DNA of 13,776 nucleotides from Thermoplasmata archaeon. GTDB lineage: Archaea > Thermoplasmatota > Thermoplasmata > Lutacidiplasmatales > UBA184. The stretch covers positions 1 to 13,776 of the forward strand of contig JAJZDF010000003.1 in assembly GCA_021828715.1 (NCBI GenBank), in the 5' to 3' direction. The notes under the pieces were generated by a model, which was not told the origin of the DNA, ran no database searches, and saw only the letters and a program-made list of their open reading frames with translations. Made by a program: the position numbers and the translations under genes. Below, in pieces: positions 6,558 through 13,776 of this stretch; the first letter of the stretch is position 1, and each line of letters begins with the position of its first letter.

Positions 6558-8300
6558 CTACCGGGCGGCCGGGGAGGCGATCCTCATCCTCGCCAGCTCC
6601 TCCCGGGCCTCCTTGAGCGCCTTCTCCGGTTCCTTGTAGTAGAAGGCGACGAGCTGGCCCACGTCCCGGTGCGTGAACGGGTGCTGCCGGGTCGCTTGGG
6701 CCTCCCGGGCCTGGAGGTACTCGAGCATCTCCGCGCGGCGGTGGACCTCCCGCTCCATCTCCTTCATCGCCCAGTTCTTCTGGAGCGCGACCCGCTCGTA
6801 GACGTACGAATGGCCCGAGTAGAGGAACGTGTCGTCGGCCGGGTTCCACGAGTAGACGGAGTTCGTGATGAGCTCGTTCGTCTCGGGGTCGAGGCCGACG
6901 ATCTCGGTGAGCGACTGGACGCGGCGGGTCATCTTCGTCCCGACCTTCACCTGCCGCTGGAGGAGGACCAGGTTGAGGGCGCTCACGAGCGAGCGCGGGA
7001 GCGAGATCGGCGGGTTCTCCATCCGGTGGACCATCGCGCTCACGCTTTCCGCGTGGAACGTCGTGTAGCACGTCTTCCCGGTCGCCATCGCCTGGAAGAC
7101 GATGAACGCCTCCGCGCCGCGGACCTCGCCGACCATGAGGTACTGCGGGCGCTGCCGCAGGGCCGCGGCGAGGAGGTCGAACATGTCGATCTCCCCGGGC
7201 GCCTTCCCGCTCACCACGTTCTTCGCCCCGAAGCCCGCGCGGGTGAGCGACGGGACCCAGTTCTCGTGGGGGAGGTTGAGCTCCCGGGTGTCTTCGATCG
7301 AGACGATCTTCATCTGCGGCGGGATGAACAGGAGGGTCGCGTTGAGCGTCGTCGTCTTCCCGCTCGCCGTCCCGCCGCAGACCATCATCGATTGGCCGTT
7401 CTCGATCGCGATCCAGAGGTAGGCCATCATCTCCGGGCTCATCGTCCGGAACTTGAGCAGGTCGACCGGCGTGAACGGGTTGTCCCGGAACCGCCGGATC
7501 GTGAACGAGCTTCCGTGCTTCGTCACGTGGGTCCCGAGGGTCGCCTGGAGACGGGAGCCGTCCGGCACGGTCGCGTCGAGGATCGGGCTCGCGACCGAGA
7601 TGTGCTTGCCCGACCGCTGGGCGAGCCAGATGACGTAGTCGTCGACCAGCTTCGCGCTCTCGAACTTGAGGTTCGAGCGGATCGAACCGAACTTCCGGTG
7701 GTAGATGTAGAGCGGGATGCCGACGCCGTCGCAGGAGATGTCCTCGACCTCGCTGTCGGTCATCGGCACGTCGACGATCCCGTAGCCGATGAAGTCCCGC
7801 TCGAGGTAGTAGAGCATCCGGCCCTTCGTCGTCGGGCCCGGCGAGAGGTCCCACTCCTGGAGCTTCCCGTCGACCATGCGGCGGAGCTCGGTCCGCTTCG
7901 TCTGGGGGTCGAACTCGGGCAGCGGCTCGAACTCGTCGATGAGGATCGCGTGGACCCGGTCCGTGAGCTCCTTCTCGAGGGGCGTGAGGCGCGGCTCGAT
8001 CACCTCGTACAGGTACTCGTTGCGGGCGTTGTGGTAGGAGACGCGGACGTACGAGAACCCCGGCCGGATGACGGCGAGATCGATCTCCTTCTGCGCCGGG
8101 TCGGTGATCGGAGGGACCGGGGTCACCTCCGCGTCCGCGCCCTGTCCCGATACCCCGAGACGGGCGAGCCGGACCCCGTGCGGCTCCTTCGACCCCTTCC
8201 GGAGCGCCGCCCCCGCGCGCAGGAGCGGCGAGAAGCCTCCCGGGGAGCGGCGGACGGGACGCGCGGCGGCGTCGGTGGACGGTTCGACCTCGCCCGCCAT
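6558..8300 (-). CDS. FlaI/TadA-type secretion ATPase (second of two in the operon)
   Basis: A 580-aa hexameric-type ATPase of the type II/IV secretion superfamily, the cytoplasmic motor that powers assembly of archaeal pili or archaella. Walker A is GGTASGKT (309-316), the Asp box IEDTRE (335-340), Walker B VGEVRG (390-395) and the His box TFHAES with H416. All key residues are present, so it should be active. The N-terminal half carries the family's DIPL-like segment (EVEDISCDGVGIPLYIY, about 184-200). A basic, low-complexity N-terminus of about 60 residues and a charged helical C-terminus of about 80 residues extend it. It starts with ATG 8300, 2 nt after the stop of the membrane-protein gene, and is the last gene of the cluster. 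It is clearly paralogous to the ATPase at 10276-11955, from which it differs in both tails and between the Asp box and Walker B. Confidence 0.95.
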   Translation of the reverse strand: MAGEVEPSTDAAARPVRRSPGGFSPLLRAGAALRKGSKEPHGVRLARLGVSGQGADAEVTPVPPITDPAQKEIDLAVIRPGFSYVRVSYHNARNEYLYEVIEPRLTPLEKELTDRVHAILIDEFEPLPEFDPQTKRTELRRMVDGKLQEWDLSPGPTTKGRMLYYLERDFIGYGIVDVPMTDSEVEDISCDGVGIPLYIYHRKFGSIRSNLKFESAKLVDDYVIWLAQRSGKHISVASPILDATVPDGSRLQATLGTHVTKHGSSFTIRRFRDNPFTPVDLLKFRTMSPEMMAYLWIAIENGQSMMVCGGTASGKTTTLNATLLFIPPQMKIVSIEDTRELNLPHENWVPSLTRAGFGAKNVVSGKAPGEIDMFDLLAAALRQRPQYLMVGEVRGAEAFIVFQAMATGKTCYTTFHAESVSAMVHRMENPPISLPRSLVSALNLVLLQRQVKVGTKMTRRVQSLTEIVGLDPETNELITNSVYSWNPADDTFLYSGHSYVYERVALQKNWAMKEMEREVHRRAEMLEYLQAREAQATRQHPFTHRDVGQLVAFYYKEPEKALKEAREELARMRIASPAAR

Positions 8301-8302
8301 GC

Positions 8303-9280
8303 TCAGCCCCCGGGCACCGCAAGGATCGGGACGAAGAAGCGCATGGTGAGGTAGCCCATGATGAGCATGATCGTCGCGTGCTGGAGGCCGTAGGCGATCT
8401 GGCCCTTGTGCAGGATCCCGGCCATGATCCCGTCACCGACGGCGTGGGCGATGACCGCGACGAAGAACGCCAGGAACAGCTCCGGGACGAGGGTGAAGGC
8501 GAGCGACACCCCGCCGGCCGATCCGAGCGAGGAGTTCGCGACCCCGGAGCCCGCCGTGATCATGTCGGGCAGGAAGATCGCGGCCATGATGTAGATCGTG
8601 ACGAGGAAGACCCCGAACGAGATGTAGATGACCGTGAGGTAGGTGAGCATCTGGATCTCCCGGCCCTTCACCTGCAGCTGGGCCTCCCGGGTATCGTGGG
8701 CGACCATCGTGAGCACGTCGGCGACGTTCCCGCCGGCCTCGTTCGCCCGGGTGACGATCGAGACGACCCGCTGGACGAGCGGGGTCGGGACCCGCTCCTC
8801 GAAGAGCCGGAGGGCGGTCGCGACGGGCACCCCCCACTCGAGCTGGGAGGCCATCTTCTTGATCTCCTCGGTCAGGAGCCCGTAGCGGCCCCGGCTCGCG
8901 ACGACGATCGCGTCCGGGAGCGTCATCCCAAAACGGCCGGCCTCGGCGACGTCCCGGAGGAAATCCGGCAGCCGGTCCTCGATCTTCTCGATCCGGCCGA
9001 GCTGGCGGCTCCGCAGGAACCCGTACGGCGCCATCGCCGCGAGGAACCCGAAGACGATCCAGTCGATCGCCGCGTCGAACCCCGGCGCGACGCCGGGCCG
9101 GGAGACGAAATTAATGTCGCCGACCCAGGTGAGCGCCGCGAGGATCCAGCAGACGATCCCGAGGCCGACGCCGGCGAAGAGGGCGATCTGGTCCGAGGTC
9201 GGCCCCCCTTTCGTCTGGCCCGGGGAGGCCGCGAGGGCCTTCACCTTGCGGACGGACGCCGGGGCGTTCGCGGTCGACAT
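8303..9280 (-). CDS. T2SSF-domain pilus platform membrane protein 2 (FlaJ/TadC-like)
   Basis: A 325-aa integral membrane protein with a type II secretion F domain (about 103-225), the membrane platform on which the secretion ATPase acts. Hydrophobic segments lie at about 31-52, 69-90, 213-236, 258-282 and 300-320. The cytoplasmic part includes RLPDFLRDVAEAGRFGMTLPDAI and NEAGGNVADVL, the typical conserved patches. ATG 9280 begins one base after the TAA of the preceding membrane-protein gene, and the stop is 2 nt before the next ATPase start, so translation is tightly coupled. Single FlaJ proteins are usually longer with two F domains, and two shorter proteins side by side resemble the TadB/TadC arrangement. 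Which one pairs with which ATPase cannot be read from the sequence. Confidence 0.92.
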   Translation of the reverse strand: MSTANAPASVRKVKALAASPGQTKGGPTSDQIALFAGVGLGIVCWILAALTWVGDINFVSRPGVAPGFDAAIDWIVFGFLAAMAPYGFLRSRQLGRIEKIEDRLPDFLRDVAEAGRFGMTLPDAIVVASRGRYGLLTEEIKKMASQLEWGVPVATALRLFEERVPTPLVQRVVSIVTRANEAGGNVADVLTMVAHDTREAQLQVKGREIQMLTYLTVIYISFGVFLVTIYIMAAIFLPDMITAGSGVANSSLGSAGGVSLAFTLVPELFLAFFVAVIAHAVGDGIMAGILHKGQIAYGLQHATIMLIMGYLTMRFFVPILAVPGG

Positions 9281-9281
9281 C

Positions 9282-10271
9282 TTACACCATGTCCTGGGTC
9301 AGCGTGTACATGAAGAAGATGAACCCGCCCTGGGCGAGCGGGATCATGAGGGCGACGATCGCCCAGAGGATGTCGATCATGAACGTCCCGCCGCCGCCGA
9401 TGACGGCGAAGATCGCGATGATGATCACGAGGAAGAGCGGGAACGCGACGACGACGGTGACGAACGTCTCCGCCATCAGCCCGAGCGTCTCGACCCGGGA
9501 GAGCATCTCGAGCTTGTTCTCCTGCTCGTACTGCTGGGCCTTCAAGAGGAAGTACGGCTTCAGCTGGCCGCCGCTCGTCGCGGTCGTCACGACCCCCTGG
9601 AGGAAGTCCTGGAACCGCTTCGACGGGCTCCGCTGGGCCGCGGTCCGGATCGCCGTCAGGATGTCGACCCCGAGGAGCTCCGTGTCGCGGGTGATCCACG
9701 CCGCCTCCGCCGCAACCTCGCCGTAGATCTTCTGCCGCGCGAGCTCCTTGAAGATCTGGTCGACGTTCACGTCGGCCGACGCCATCGCACTGACGAAGCT
9801 CATCGCGGGGGAGATCTTCCGGTCGATCTTGCGGCCCCGCGCCTTGGCGGCGGAGGCCGGGCTCCCCGGCATCCCGAAGAGGACCCCGAGGGTCCCGGCC
9901 ACGGGGAGCGCGACCCCGATCCCGATCCCGAGGTACAGCGAGAGCCCCACGAGGTCGATCAGGAAGAACGCGACGCCCGCACCCGCGGCGGCCAGCCCGA
10001 GCCCGGCGAGGACGGTCGTTCCGTAGACGACCGCCATGTATTCGTCGGCCCGCATCCGCAGGTGGGCCTTCAGCAGGTTCTCCTCCAGCAAGGGGTCGGG
10101 GGGTTGCGCCTCGACGCGGCGGCGGAACGTCCGCCAGCACCACCGCTGGAACCCGCTGAGCGTCGAATGGGTCGGCTGGGCGCCCCGCTTCAGCCGGATC
10201 GGCCGCGCGGCCTCGGCGACGGACGGAAGGGGTGCCGGGCCGGCGGCACCGACCCACGGGGTCGCGGGCAC
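9282..10271 (-). CDS. T2SSF-domain pilus platform membrane protein 1 (FlaJ/TadB-like)
   Basis: A 329-aa membrane protein. A basic, Pro-rich cytoplasmic N-terminus of about 75 residues is followed by hydrophobic segments at about 80-106 and 108-132, an F-type domain (about 152-270, including MSFVSAMASADVNVDQIF and SGGQLKPYFL), and two further segments at about 268-293 and 298-322. It starts with GTG 10271, supported by a GGAGG 9 nt upstream that lies in the end of the preceding ATPase gene. The 4-nt gap to that gene's TAA suggests translational coupling. With its downstream neighbour it probably forms a heterodimeric platform for pilus assembly. Its immediate linkage to the 10276-11955 ATPase suggests, without proving, that these two work together. 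Confidence 0.92.
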   Translation of the reverse strand: MPATPWVGAAGPAPLPSVAEAARPIRLKRGAQPTHSTLSGFQRWCWRTFRRRVEAQPPDPLLEENLLKAHLRMRADEYMAVVYGTTVLAGLGLAAAGAGVAFFLIDLVGLSLYLGIGIGVALPVAGTLGVLFGMPGSPASAAKARGRKIDRKISPAMSFVSAMASADVNVDQIFKELARQKIYGEVAAEAAWITRDTELLGVDILTAIRTAAQRSPSKRFQDFLQGVVTTATSGGQLKPYFLLKAQQYEQENKLEMLSRVETLGLMAETFVTVVVAFPLFLVIIIAIFAVIGGGGTFMIDILWAIVALMIPLAQGGFIFFMYTLTQDMV

Positions 10272-10275
10272 CGCC

Positions 10276-11955
10276 TTACCCCTCCGGGGCCGGCGGGGCC
10301 GGGGTCGGTGCGGGGGTCGCCCGGATCCGGGCCATGACCTCGTCCGGGTCCTTGTAGTACTGCGCGACGATCCGCCAGAGCTGCCGGTAGTCGGTGATGC
10401 GGTGCTGGACGAGGAAGCGGATCACGTCGACCCGCCGCTGGAACTCCTGGTCCATCTCGTCGGCCGTGAAGTTCCGGAGCTCGGTGATCTTGTCGAGAAG
10501 GAACGAGTGCCCCTTGAAGACGAACGTGTCCGCCCCCGGATCCCACTCGTAGACGGTGTTCGTGATGAGCTCGTTCGTCTCGGGCTCGAAGCCGACGATC
10601 TCGAGCACCTGCTTCAGCCGCCGGACCACCCCCTTCTCCGTCCGCGCCTGGATCTGGATGATGACGTTGTTGAGCGCGGAGAGGAGGATCCGCGGGGTGT
10701 TGATCGGCGGGTTCTCGAGGCGGTTGACCATCGACTTCACGCTGTCCGCGTGCATCGTCGAGTAGGTCGTGTGGCCGGTCGCCATCGCCTGGAACATCGT
10801 GTACGTCTCCTTGCCGCGGACCTCCCCCACGATGATGTAGTTCGGGCGCTGCCGGAGCGCCGCCCGGACCAGGTCGAACATGTCGACCTCCCCGGCGGTC
10901 TTTCCGTCGGGCCCGCGGTCCCCGGTCCCGGACCGGGTCGCACCGGGGATCCAGTTCTCGTGCGGGAGGTTCACCTCCCGCGTGTCCTCGATCGAGACGA
11001 TCTTGGAGGTCGGAGGGATGAAGAGGGCGATCGCGTTGAGGGTGCTGGTCTTGCCCGCCGCGGGGCCGCCGCAGATGATGACCGACTCGCCCTGCTCGGC
11101 GGCGAGCCAGAAGTAGGCGACCATCTCCTCGTTCGAGCTCCCCATCAGGACCAGGTCGACGGGGGTGAACGGCCGCTCCTTGAAGCGGCGGATGGTGAAG
11201 CTCGCGCCGCGGGTCGTGATCTCCCGGGCGTACGTGGCCTGGACCCGGTGCCCCTCGGGGGTCGTCCCGTCGAGGATCGGCGAGGAGACGCTGACGGACT
11301 TCCCGCACCGCTGGCCAAGCATGACGATGAACGAGTTCAACGCGTCTTCGTCCGCGAAAACGACGTTCGTCTTCATCGACTCGTACTTGCCGTGGAAGAT
11401 GAACAGCGGCACGTCGACGCCGTCGCACGAGATGTCCTCGACCTCGGGGTCGAGGATCAGGGAGTCGACCGGCCCGTAGCCGACGAAGTCCCGGAGGAGG
11501 AAGTAGATCACCCGCTCCGTCGACAAGGGCGACAGCGGGATGTCCCGGGTGCGGAAGTACGACTCGGCCTCCCCTCGGAGGTAGGCGCGCTTGTCGGCCG
11601 TGGAGAGCTCGGCGGTCTCGCTGCCGAGGATCTGGGTGAGCGTCGCCCGGAGGTGGACGACGAGCCCCTTCTCGTGGGCCGAGAGCTGGGGCTCGATGAC
11701 CTCGTAGAGGTACTCCTTCGTCCGGTCGTTGTAGGAGATCCGGGAGTAGGAGTAGGGCGGGTTCACCGCCCGCACCTCGAGCTCCCGCATCGACGGTTCG
11801 GCGAGCGGCGGGAGGGCGGTGATGAACGTCCCGGGGACATCGGTCGCCGGCCGGGCCGACCCGCTCCCTCCCCCGAGATCGAGGGGGGTGGGGGTCCCGG
11901 CGGTCGCGGCCCGGGGGATCTTCACCCGGAACGAGGAGCCACCCGAGGCGGGCAA
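10276..11955 (-). CDS. FlaI/TadA-type secretion ATPase (first of two in the operon)
   Basis: A 559-aa secretion-superfamily ATPase with Walker A GGPAAGKT (296-303), Asp box IEDTRE (322-327), Walker B VGEVRG (376-381) and His box STMHADS with H402. The DIPL-like segment EVEDISCDGVDVPLFIF lies at about 171-187. It should bind and hydrolyse ATP to drive subunit insertion or removal at the pilus base. Between Asp box and Walker B sits a Gly/Lys-rich loop (TGDRGPDGKTAGE) that differs from the paralogue at 6558-8300. The C-terminus ends in a Pro/Ala run. The start is TTG 11955, leaving a 4-nt gap after the pilin-like gene; GTG 11925 is the alternative and would remove 10 residues. Neither has a clear Shine-Dalgarno site. 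Its place right after the pilin-like gene suggests it is the assembly motor, with the other ATPase a second motor. Confidence 0.94.
   Translation of the reverse strand: MPASGGSSFRVKIPRAATAGTPTPLDLGGGSGSARPATDVPGTFITALPPLAEPSMRELEVRAVNPPYSYSRISYNDRTKEYLYEVIEPQLSAHEKGLVVHLRATLTQILGSETAELSTADKRAYLRGEAESYFRTRDIPLSPLSTERVIYFLLRDFVGYGPVDSLILDPEVEDISCDGVDVPLFIFHGKYESMKTNVVFADEDALNSFIVMLGQRCGKSVSVSSPILDGTTPEGHRVQATYAREITTRGASFTIRRFKERPFTPVDLVLMGSSNEEMVAYFWLAAEQGESVIICGGPAAGKTSTLNAIALFIPPTSKIVSIEDTREVNLPHENWIPGATRSGTGDRGPDGKTAGEVDMFDLVRAALRQRPNYIIVGEVRGKETYTMFQAMATGHTTYSTMHADSVKSMVNRLENPPINTPRILLSALNNVIIQIQARTEKGVVRRLKQVLEIVGFEPETNELITNTVYEWDPGADTFVFKGHSFLLDKITELRNFTADEMDQEFQRRVDVIRFLVQHRITDYRQLWRIVAQYYKDPDEVMARIRATPAPTPAPPAPEG
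10281..10285 (-). promoter_or_regulatory. Shine-Dalgarno site for the GTG start at 10271
   Basis: GGAGG on the minus strand ends 9 nt before GTG 10271, inside the last codons of the upstream ATPase gene. It supports this start and shows that internal operon genes may use ribosome binding sites while first genes look leaderless. Confidence 0.6.
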
Positions 11956-11959
11956 GGTC

Positions 11960-13000
11960 CTACGTGCCCCCGATGCCGGTGCTCACCTGGACGCCGGCGA
12001 AGTAGTACTGCACGTAGTTCACGTTCGAGACGGTGAGGGTGATGATCGTCGTCGCTCCGCCCGGAGTGGCGCAGTTCGCGGGGGTCGGCGTGAACGTGGA
12101 CGGGGTGTAGGCGAGGGTCGCATTCTGTCCCCCGATCCCGCTCGACGAGATCATCTGCTGGAGGAACGAGGACCAGGCGCAAGGGAACTCGGTGCCGATC
12201 TCAAAGGAGAAGACGAACGGGAGGTACGACTGGTTCGCCGTCACGTGGACCCCGTTGGAGGCGACGAGCTGGCTGTAGCGGAAGTGGCTGTAGATCGGCT
12301 GGGTCCCCTGGCCGACGATCGCCGACGCGTTGCCGTAGAGCTGGAGGAGCGAGGTCGTCACGGTGGTGTTGCCGGTGGCGGCCCGGGAGAGGTTGAGCGG
12401 GGGATTCACCGCCATCACCTGGTAGCCGCCCGGCTGGGACTGGACGACGGCGTCGTCCTCGAGGTAGAACGTCTCCGGGGTGTAGTACCGGTTGGGGAGG
12501 ACCTCCTCGAGCACGCCGCTGGAGATCCTCTCGCTGAAGGCGCCGGAGCCTCCCGGACCGTGGCTCACCGATACGTTCGCGAAGATGCAGGCGGCGGGGT
12601 TCACGGGCTGCCCGCGGGTCGGGCCCGAGAGGACGAACCCCCGGGCGCACCCGGACGGCAGGTATTCGAGCGTCGCTTCGGTCGGCTGGGCCAGGAGCGG
12701 CACGCTGCCCGAGGAGAGGGGGAAGGGCACGCTTACGGTCTGGGGGCCGCCGAACTCGTACTGGCTGTCGATCGCGGATTTGAACGAGGCGAAGGAAAAG
12801 TCCGCCTGCGCGGTGAACGCCGCCTCGTTCTGGGTCATCCAGAGCGGCAGGTACTGGGTGAGGAAGACGCCGAAGAGCGTGAAGAAGACGAGCAGGGCGA
12901 GGAGGGTCCCGATGACCGCGACGACCCCGCGTTCGTTGCGGCGCCCCCGCCACGCCCGGCGACGGCTCCCGCGCCCTCTCCGATGCGGCGTTCCCCCCAT
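11960..13000 (-). CDS. Large type IV prepilin-like surface protein
   Basis: A 346-aa exported protein. An Arg-rich N-terminus of about 24 residues leads to RRNERG followed by VVAVIGTLLALLVFFTLFG, a class III (prepilin) signal. Cleavage by an archaeal prepilin peptidase (PibD/FlaK type) would be expected after G25, leaving the hydrophobic helix at the mature N-terminus. The rest is Ser/Thr/Asn/Gly-rich and probably beta-rich and extracellular. It has six N-glycosylation sequons (N142, N203, N211, N224, N256, N293) and four cysteines (C118, C138, C274, C310) that could form two disulfides. It is much larger than a typical major pilin of about 100-200 aa, so it may be a minor, tip or adhesive pilin. 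ATG 13000 is chosen since further upstream reading passes through the promoter. It is the first gene of the pilus operon, under the best TATA box of the window. The specific family is not recognised. Confidence 0.88.
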   Translation of the reverse strand: MGGTPHRRGRGSRRRAWRGRRNERGVVAVIGTLLALLVFFTLFGVFLTQYLPLWMTQNEAAFTAQADFSFASFKSAIDSQYEFGGPQTVSVPFPLSSGSVPLLAQPTEATLEYLPSGCARGFVLSGPTRGQPVNPAACIFANVSVSHGPGGSGAFSERISSGVLEEVLPNRYYTPETFYLEDDAVVQSQPGGYQVMAVNPPLNLSRAATGNTTVTTSLLQLYGNASAIVGQGTQPIYSHFRYSQLVASNGVHVTANQSYLPFVFSFEIGTEFPCAWSSFLQQMISSSGIGGQNATLAYTPSTFTPTPANCATPGGATTIITLTVSNVNYVQYYFAGVQVSTGIGGT

Positions 13001-13060
13001 TCCGACAGACCGGCCGCGGGCGCACCGGCCCGACAGCAGCGGAATTAGGCCCGATTCGGG

Positions 13061-13068
13061 TATAAAAA
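13061..13068 (-). promoter_or_regulatory. TATA box of the pilus operon
   Basis: GGTTTTTATACC on the minus strand, complementary to TATAAAAA at 13061-13068, is the strongest archaeal box A in the window. A start about 26 nt downstream would give a leader of about 38 nt to ATG 13000, unlike the leaderless genes nearby. This leaves room for control at the 5' end. The box lies in the 140-nt divergent region shared with the ACT-domain gene. Confidence 0.7.
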
Positions 13069-13110
13069 CCCTCACTGCCGTCGGTCCCGCGAGGCACCCC
13101 GGGCGTCGAG

Positions 13111-13118
13111 CCTTTAGC
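13111..13118 (+). promoter_or_regulatory. Putative box A promoter of the ACT-domain gene
   Basis: CCTTTAGC is centred about 26 nt before ATG 13141, which fits a leaderless transcript. It is back to back with the pilus operon promoter, and the two centres are about 50 bp apart. Confidence 0.45.
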
Positions 13119-13140
13119 CCGGCGCGGCTCGCTGCGTCCG

Positions 13141-13629
13141 ATGGCCCTCCGCGAGCTCTTGCTCACCCTCCCGAATCGCCCCGGCGCCCTCGCCGGGGTC
13201 GCGCGGCTCCTCGCCCGGGAACGGATCAACCTCGCCGCGATCAGCGTCGACTCCGCGGCGGGACGCGGCCGGGTACGGCTTGTCGTCAACGACCCGGACC
13301 GGGCCCTCTCGCTGCTGTCGGCCGGGGGCTACGAGGCCGAGGTCCGCGAGATGATCGCCGTCCGGCTGGAGGACCGGGCCGGCAGCTTCCTCCGGGTCCT
13401 GGAGGCGCTCGCCCGGGCGAAGATCAACATCCAGAGCGTGGCGCTCCTCGTCGTGCGGGACGGGAACCTGCCGCTGGTCGCGTTCTCGGCGAACGACCTG
13501 CCGCGCGCCCGTCGGCTGCTGCGGCAGTCCGGCTTCACGAGCACCGCGGCCGAGCGTCTCGTGAGCAACGCCGACCTCCTCTCTACCGCCCCGTCGATCC
13601 CCGGCGAGTCGGTCGGTCTCCTGCTGTAG
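13141..13629 (+). CDS. Stand-alone tandem ACT-domain protein
   Basis: A 162-aa protein made of two ACT domains (about 4-65 and 70-135) and a short tail. Each repeat carries the signature Gly turn and helix: NRPGALAGVARLLA in the first and DRAGSFLRVLEALA in the second, each followed by the INLAAISV or INIQSVAL strand. ACT domains bind small ligands, usually amino acids, and regulate enzymes or transcription. There is no catalytic or DNA-binding domain here, so it probably acts as a ligand-sensing regulatory subunit, but the ligand and partner are unknown. ATG 13141 fits a box A 26 nt upstream. It is divergent from the pilus operon and followed by tRNA-Gly on the same strand; neither link proves a shared role. 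Confidence 0.9.
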   Translation: MALRELLLTLPNRPGALAGVARLLARERINLAAISVDSAAGRGRVRLVVNDPDRALSLLSAGGYEAEVREMIAVRLEDRAGSFLRVLEALARAKINIQSVALLVVRDGNLPLVAFSANDLPRARRLLRQSGFTSTAAERLVSNADLLSTAPSIPGESVGLLL

Positions 13630-13640
13630 GCCGCGGCGCA

Positions 13641-13653
13641 CAAACGGTAAGAA
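13641..13653 (+). promoter_or_regulatory. Putative box A promoter of tRNA-Gly
   Basis: The AT-rich run CAAACGGTAAGAA lies in GC-rich DNA about 25-37 nt before the tRNA 5' end, the usual distance for an archaeal TATA box. Function is inferred. Confidence 0.4.
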
Positions 13654-13677
13654 CCGGGCCCCCTCCGGGTGGGTCGC

Positions 13678-13749
13678 GCGGTTGTGGTCTAGTGGTTAGG
13701 ACGGTAGCTTCCCAAGCTACCTACTCGGGTTCGAATCCCGACAACCGCA
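13678..13749 (+). tRNA. tRNA-Gly(CCC)
   Basis: A complete 72-nt cloverleaf. The acceptor arm is GCGGTTG (13678-13684) with CAACCGC (13742-13748), with discriminator A at 13749. The anticodon stem GTAGC/GCTAC encloses loop TTCCCAA with anticodon CCC. The T arm is TCGGG-TTCGAAT-CCCGA. There is no intron, and CCA is not encoded. It reads GGG, a codon well suited to this GC-rich genome. Confidence 0.96.
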
Positions 13750-13776
13750 TCGGGCCTCCCGGTCGGATCCCGACCC

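Noticed and set aside
6375..8354. Long plus-strand open frame opposite the second pilus ATPase
   Set aside because: Shadow of the minus-strand gene, which has all four ATPase motifs; the plus product is Asp/Glu/Arg/Val-rich low complexity.
10036..12036. Long plus-strand open frame opposite the first pilus ATPase
   Set aside because: Same reason: antisense shadow of a gene with intact Walker, Asp and His motifs.
11819..13048. Plus-strand open frame opposite the prepilin-like gene
   Set aside because: No domains, Gly/Arg/Glu-rich; the minus frame has a class III signal and secreted-protein composition.
13001..13075. ATG at 13075 as the start of the prepilin-like protein
   Set aside because: It lies upstream of and reads through the TATA box at 13061-13068, so it would not be in the transcript.
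1..13776. CRISPR arrays, insertion sequences or long direct repeats
   Set aside because: None was seen on reading through; only short palindromes and paralogous gene similarity occur. A self-comparison was not run.

Overview
The window is archaeal DNA of very high GC content. The archaeal evidence is a ribosomal protein eS1 (S3Ae) gene, an elongator-type tRNA-Met(CAU) whose intron lies after base 37 inside a bulge-helix-bulge motif, tRNAs with no encoded CCA, archaellum/type IV pilus-type ATPases and membrane proteins, and short AT-rich box A elements about 26 nt upstream of start codons (leaderless transcription). A Thermoplasmata-like or other GC-rich euryarchaeal lineage is plausible, but nothing here fixes the taxon.

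Layout. (1) 1-678, minus: a DpnI-family restriction endonuclease that cleaves N6-methyladenine GATC. It runs off the left edge, and its codon use is less GC-rich than its neighbours. It lies just downstream of the 3' end of the intron-containing tRNA-Met (789-898, minus). (2) 928-1647, minus: eS1/rps3ae. It is followed by a hairpin and the tRNA, probably one transcript. (3) 1781-5123, plus: a ChlI/MoxR-type AAA+ ATPase and a VWA-domain protein. The coding frame moves from the first to the second exactly at the TAG of the first, and the second has no usable start codon there. This suggests recoding, a fused protein, or a one-base error. (4) 5191-5613, plus: a small helical protein of unknown function, overlapping tail to tail with (5) a beta-class SPPY DNA methyltransferase (5549-6526, minus).

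(6) 6558-13000, minus: a compact five-gene secretion/pilus operon. In transcription order it holds a large prepilin-like surface protein, a FlaI/TadA-type ATPase, two different T2SSF (FlaJ/TadB/TadC-like) membrane proteins, and a second, intact FlaI/TadA-type ATPase. Gaps between genes are 1-4 nt. Two catalytically complete ATPases in one operon is the unusual point. The strongest TATA box of the window (13061-13068) drives it. (7) Divergent from it, 13141-13629, plus: a stand-alone tandem ACT-domain protein, then tRNA-Gly(CCC) at 13678-13749.

The main candidates for something new are the dual-ATPase pilus machine, the ATPase-VWA frame switch, and the archaeal DpnI homologue beside a tRNA. 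The DpnI call is the firmest: its zinc cysteines and catalytic D-E-K match remembered DpnI positions residue for residue.
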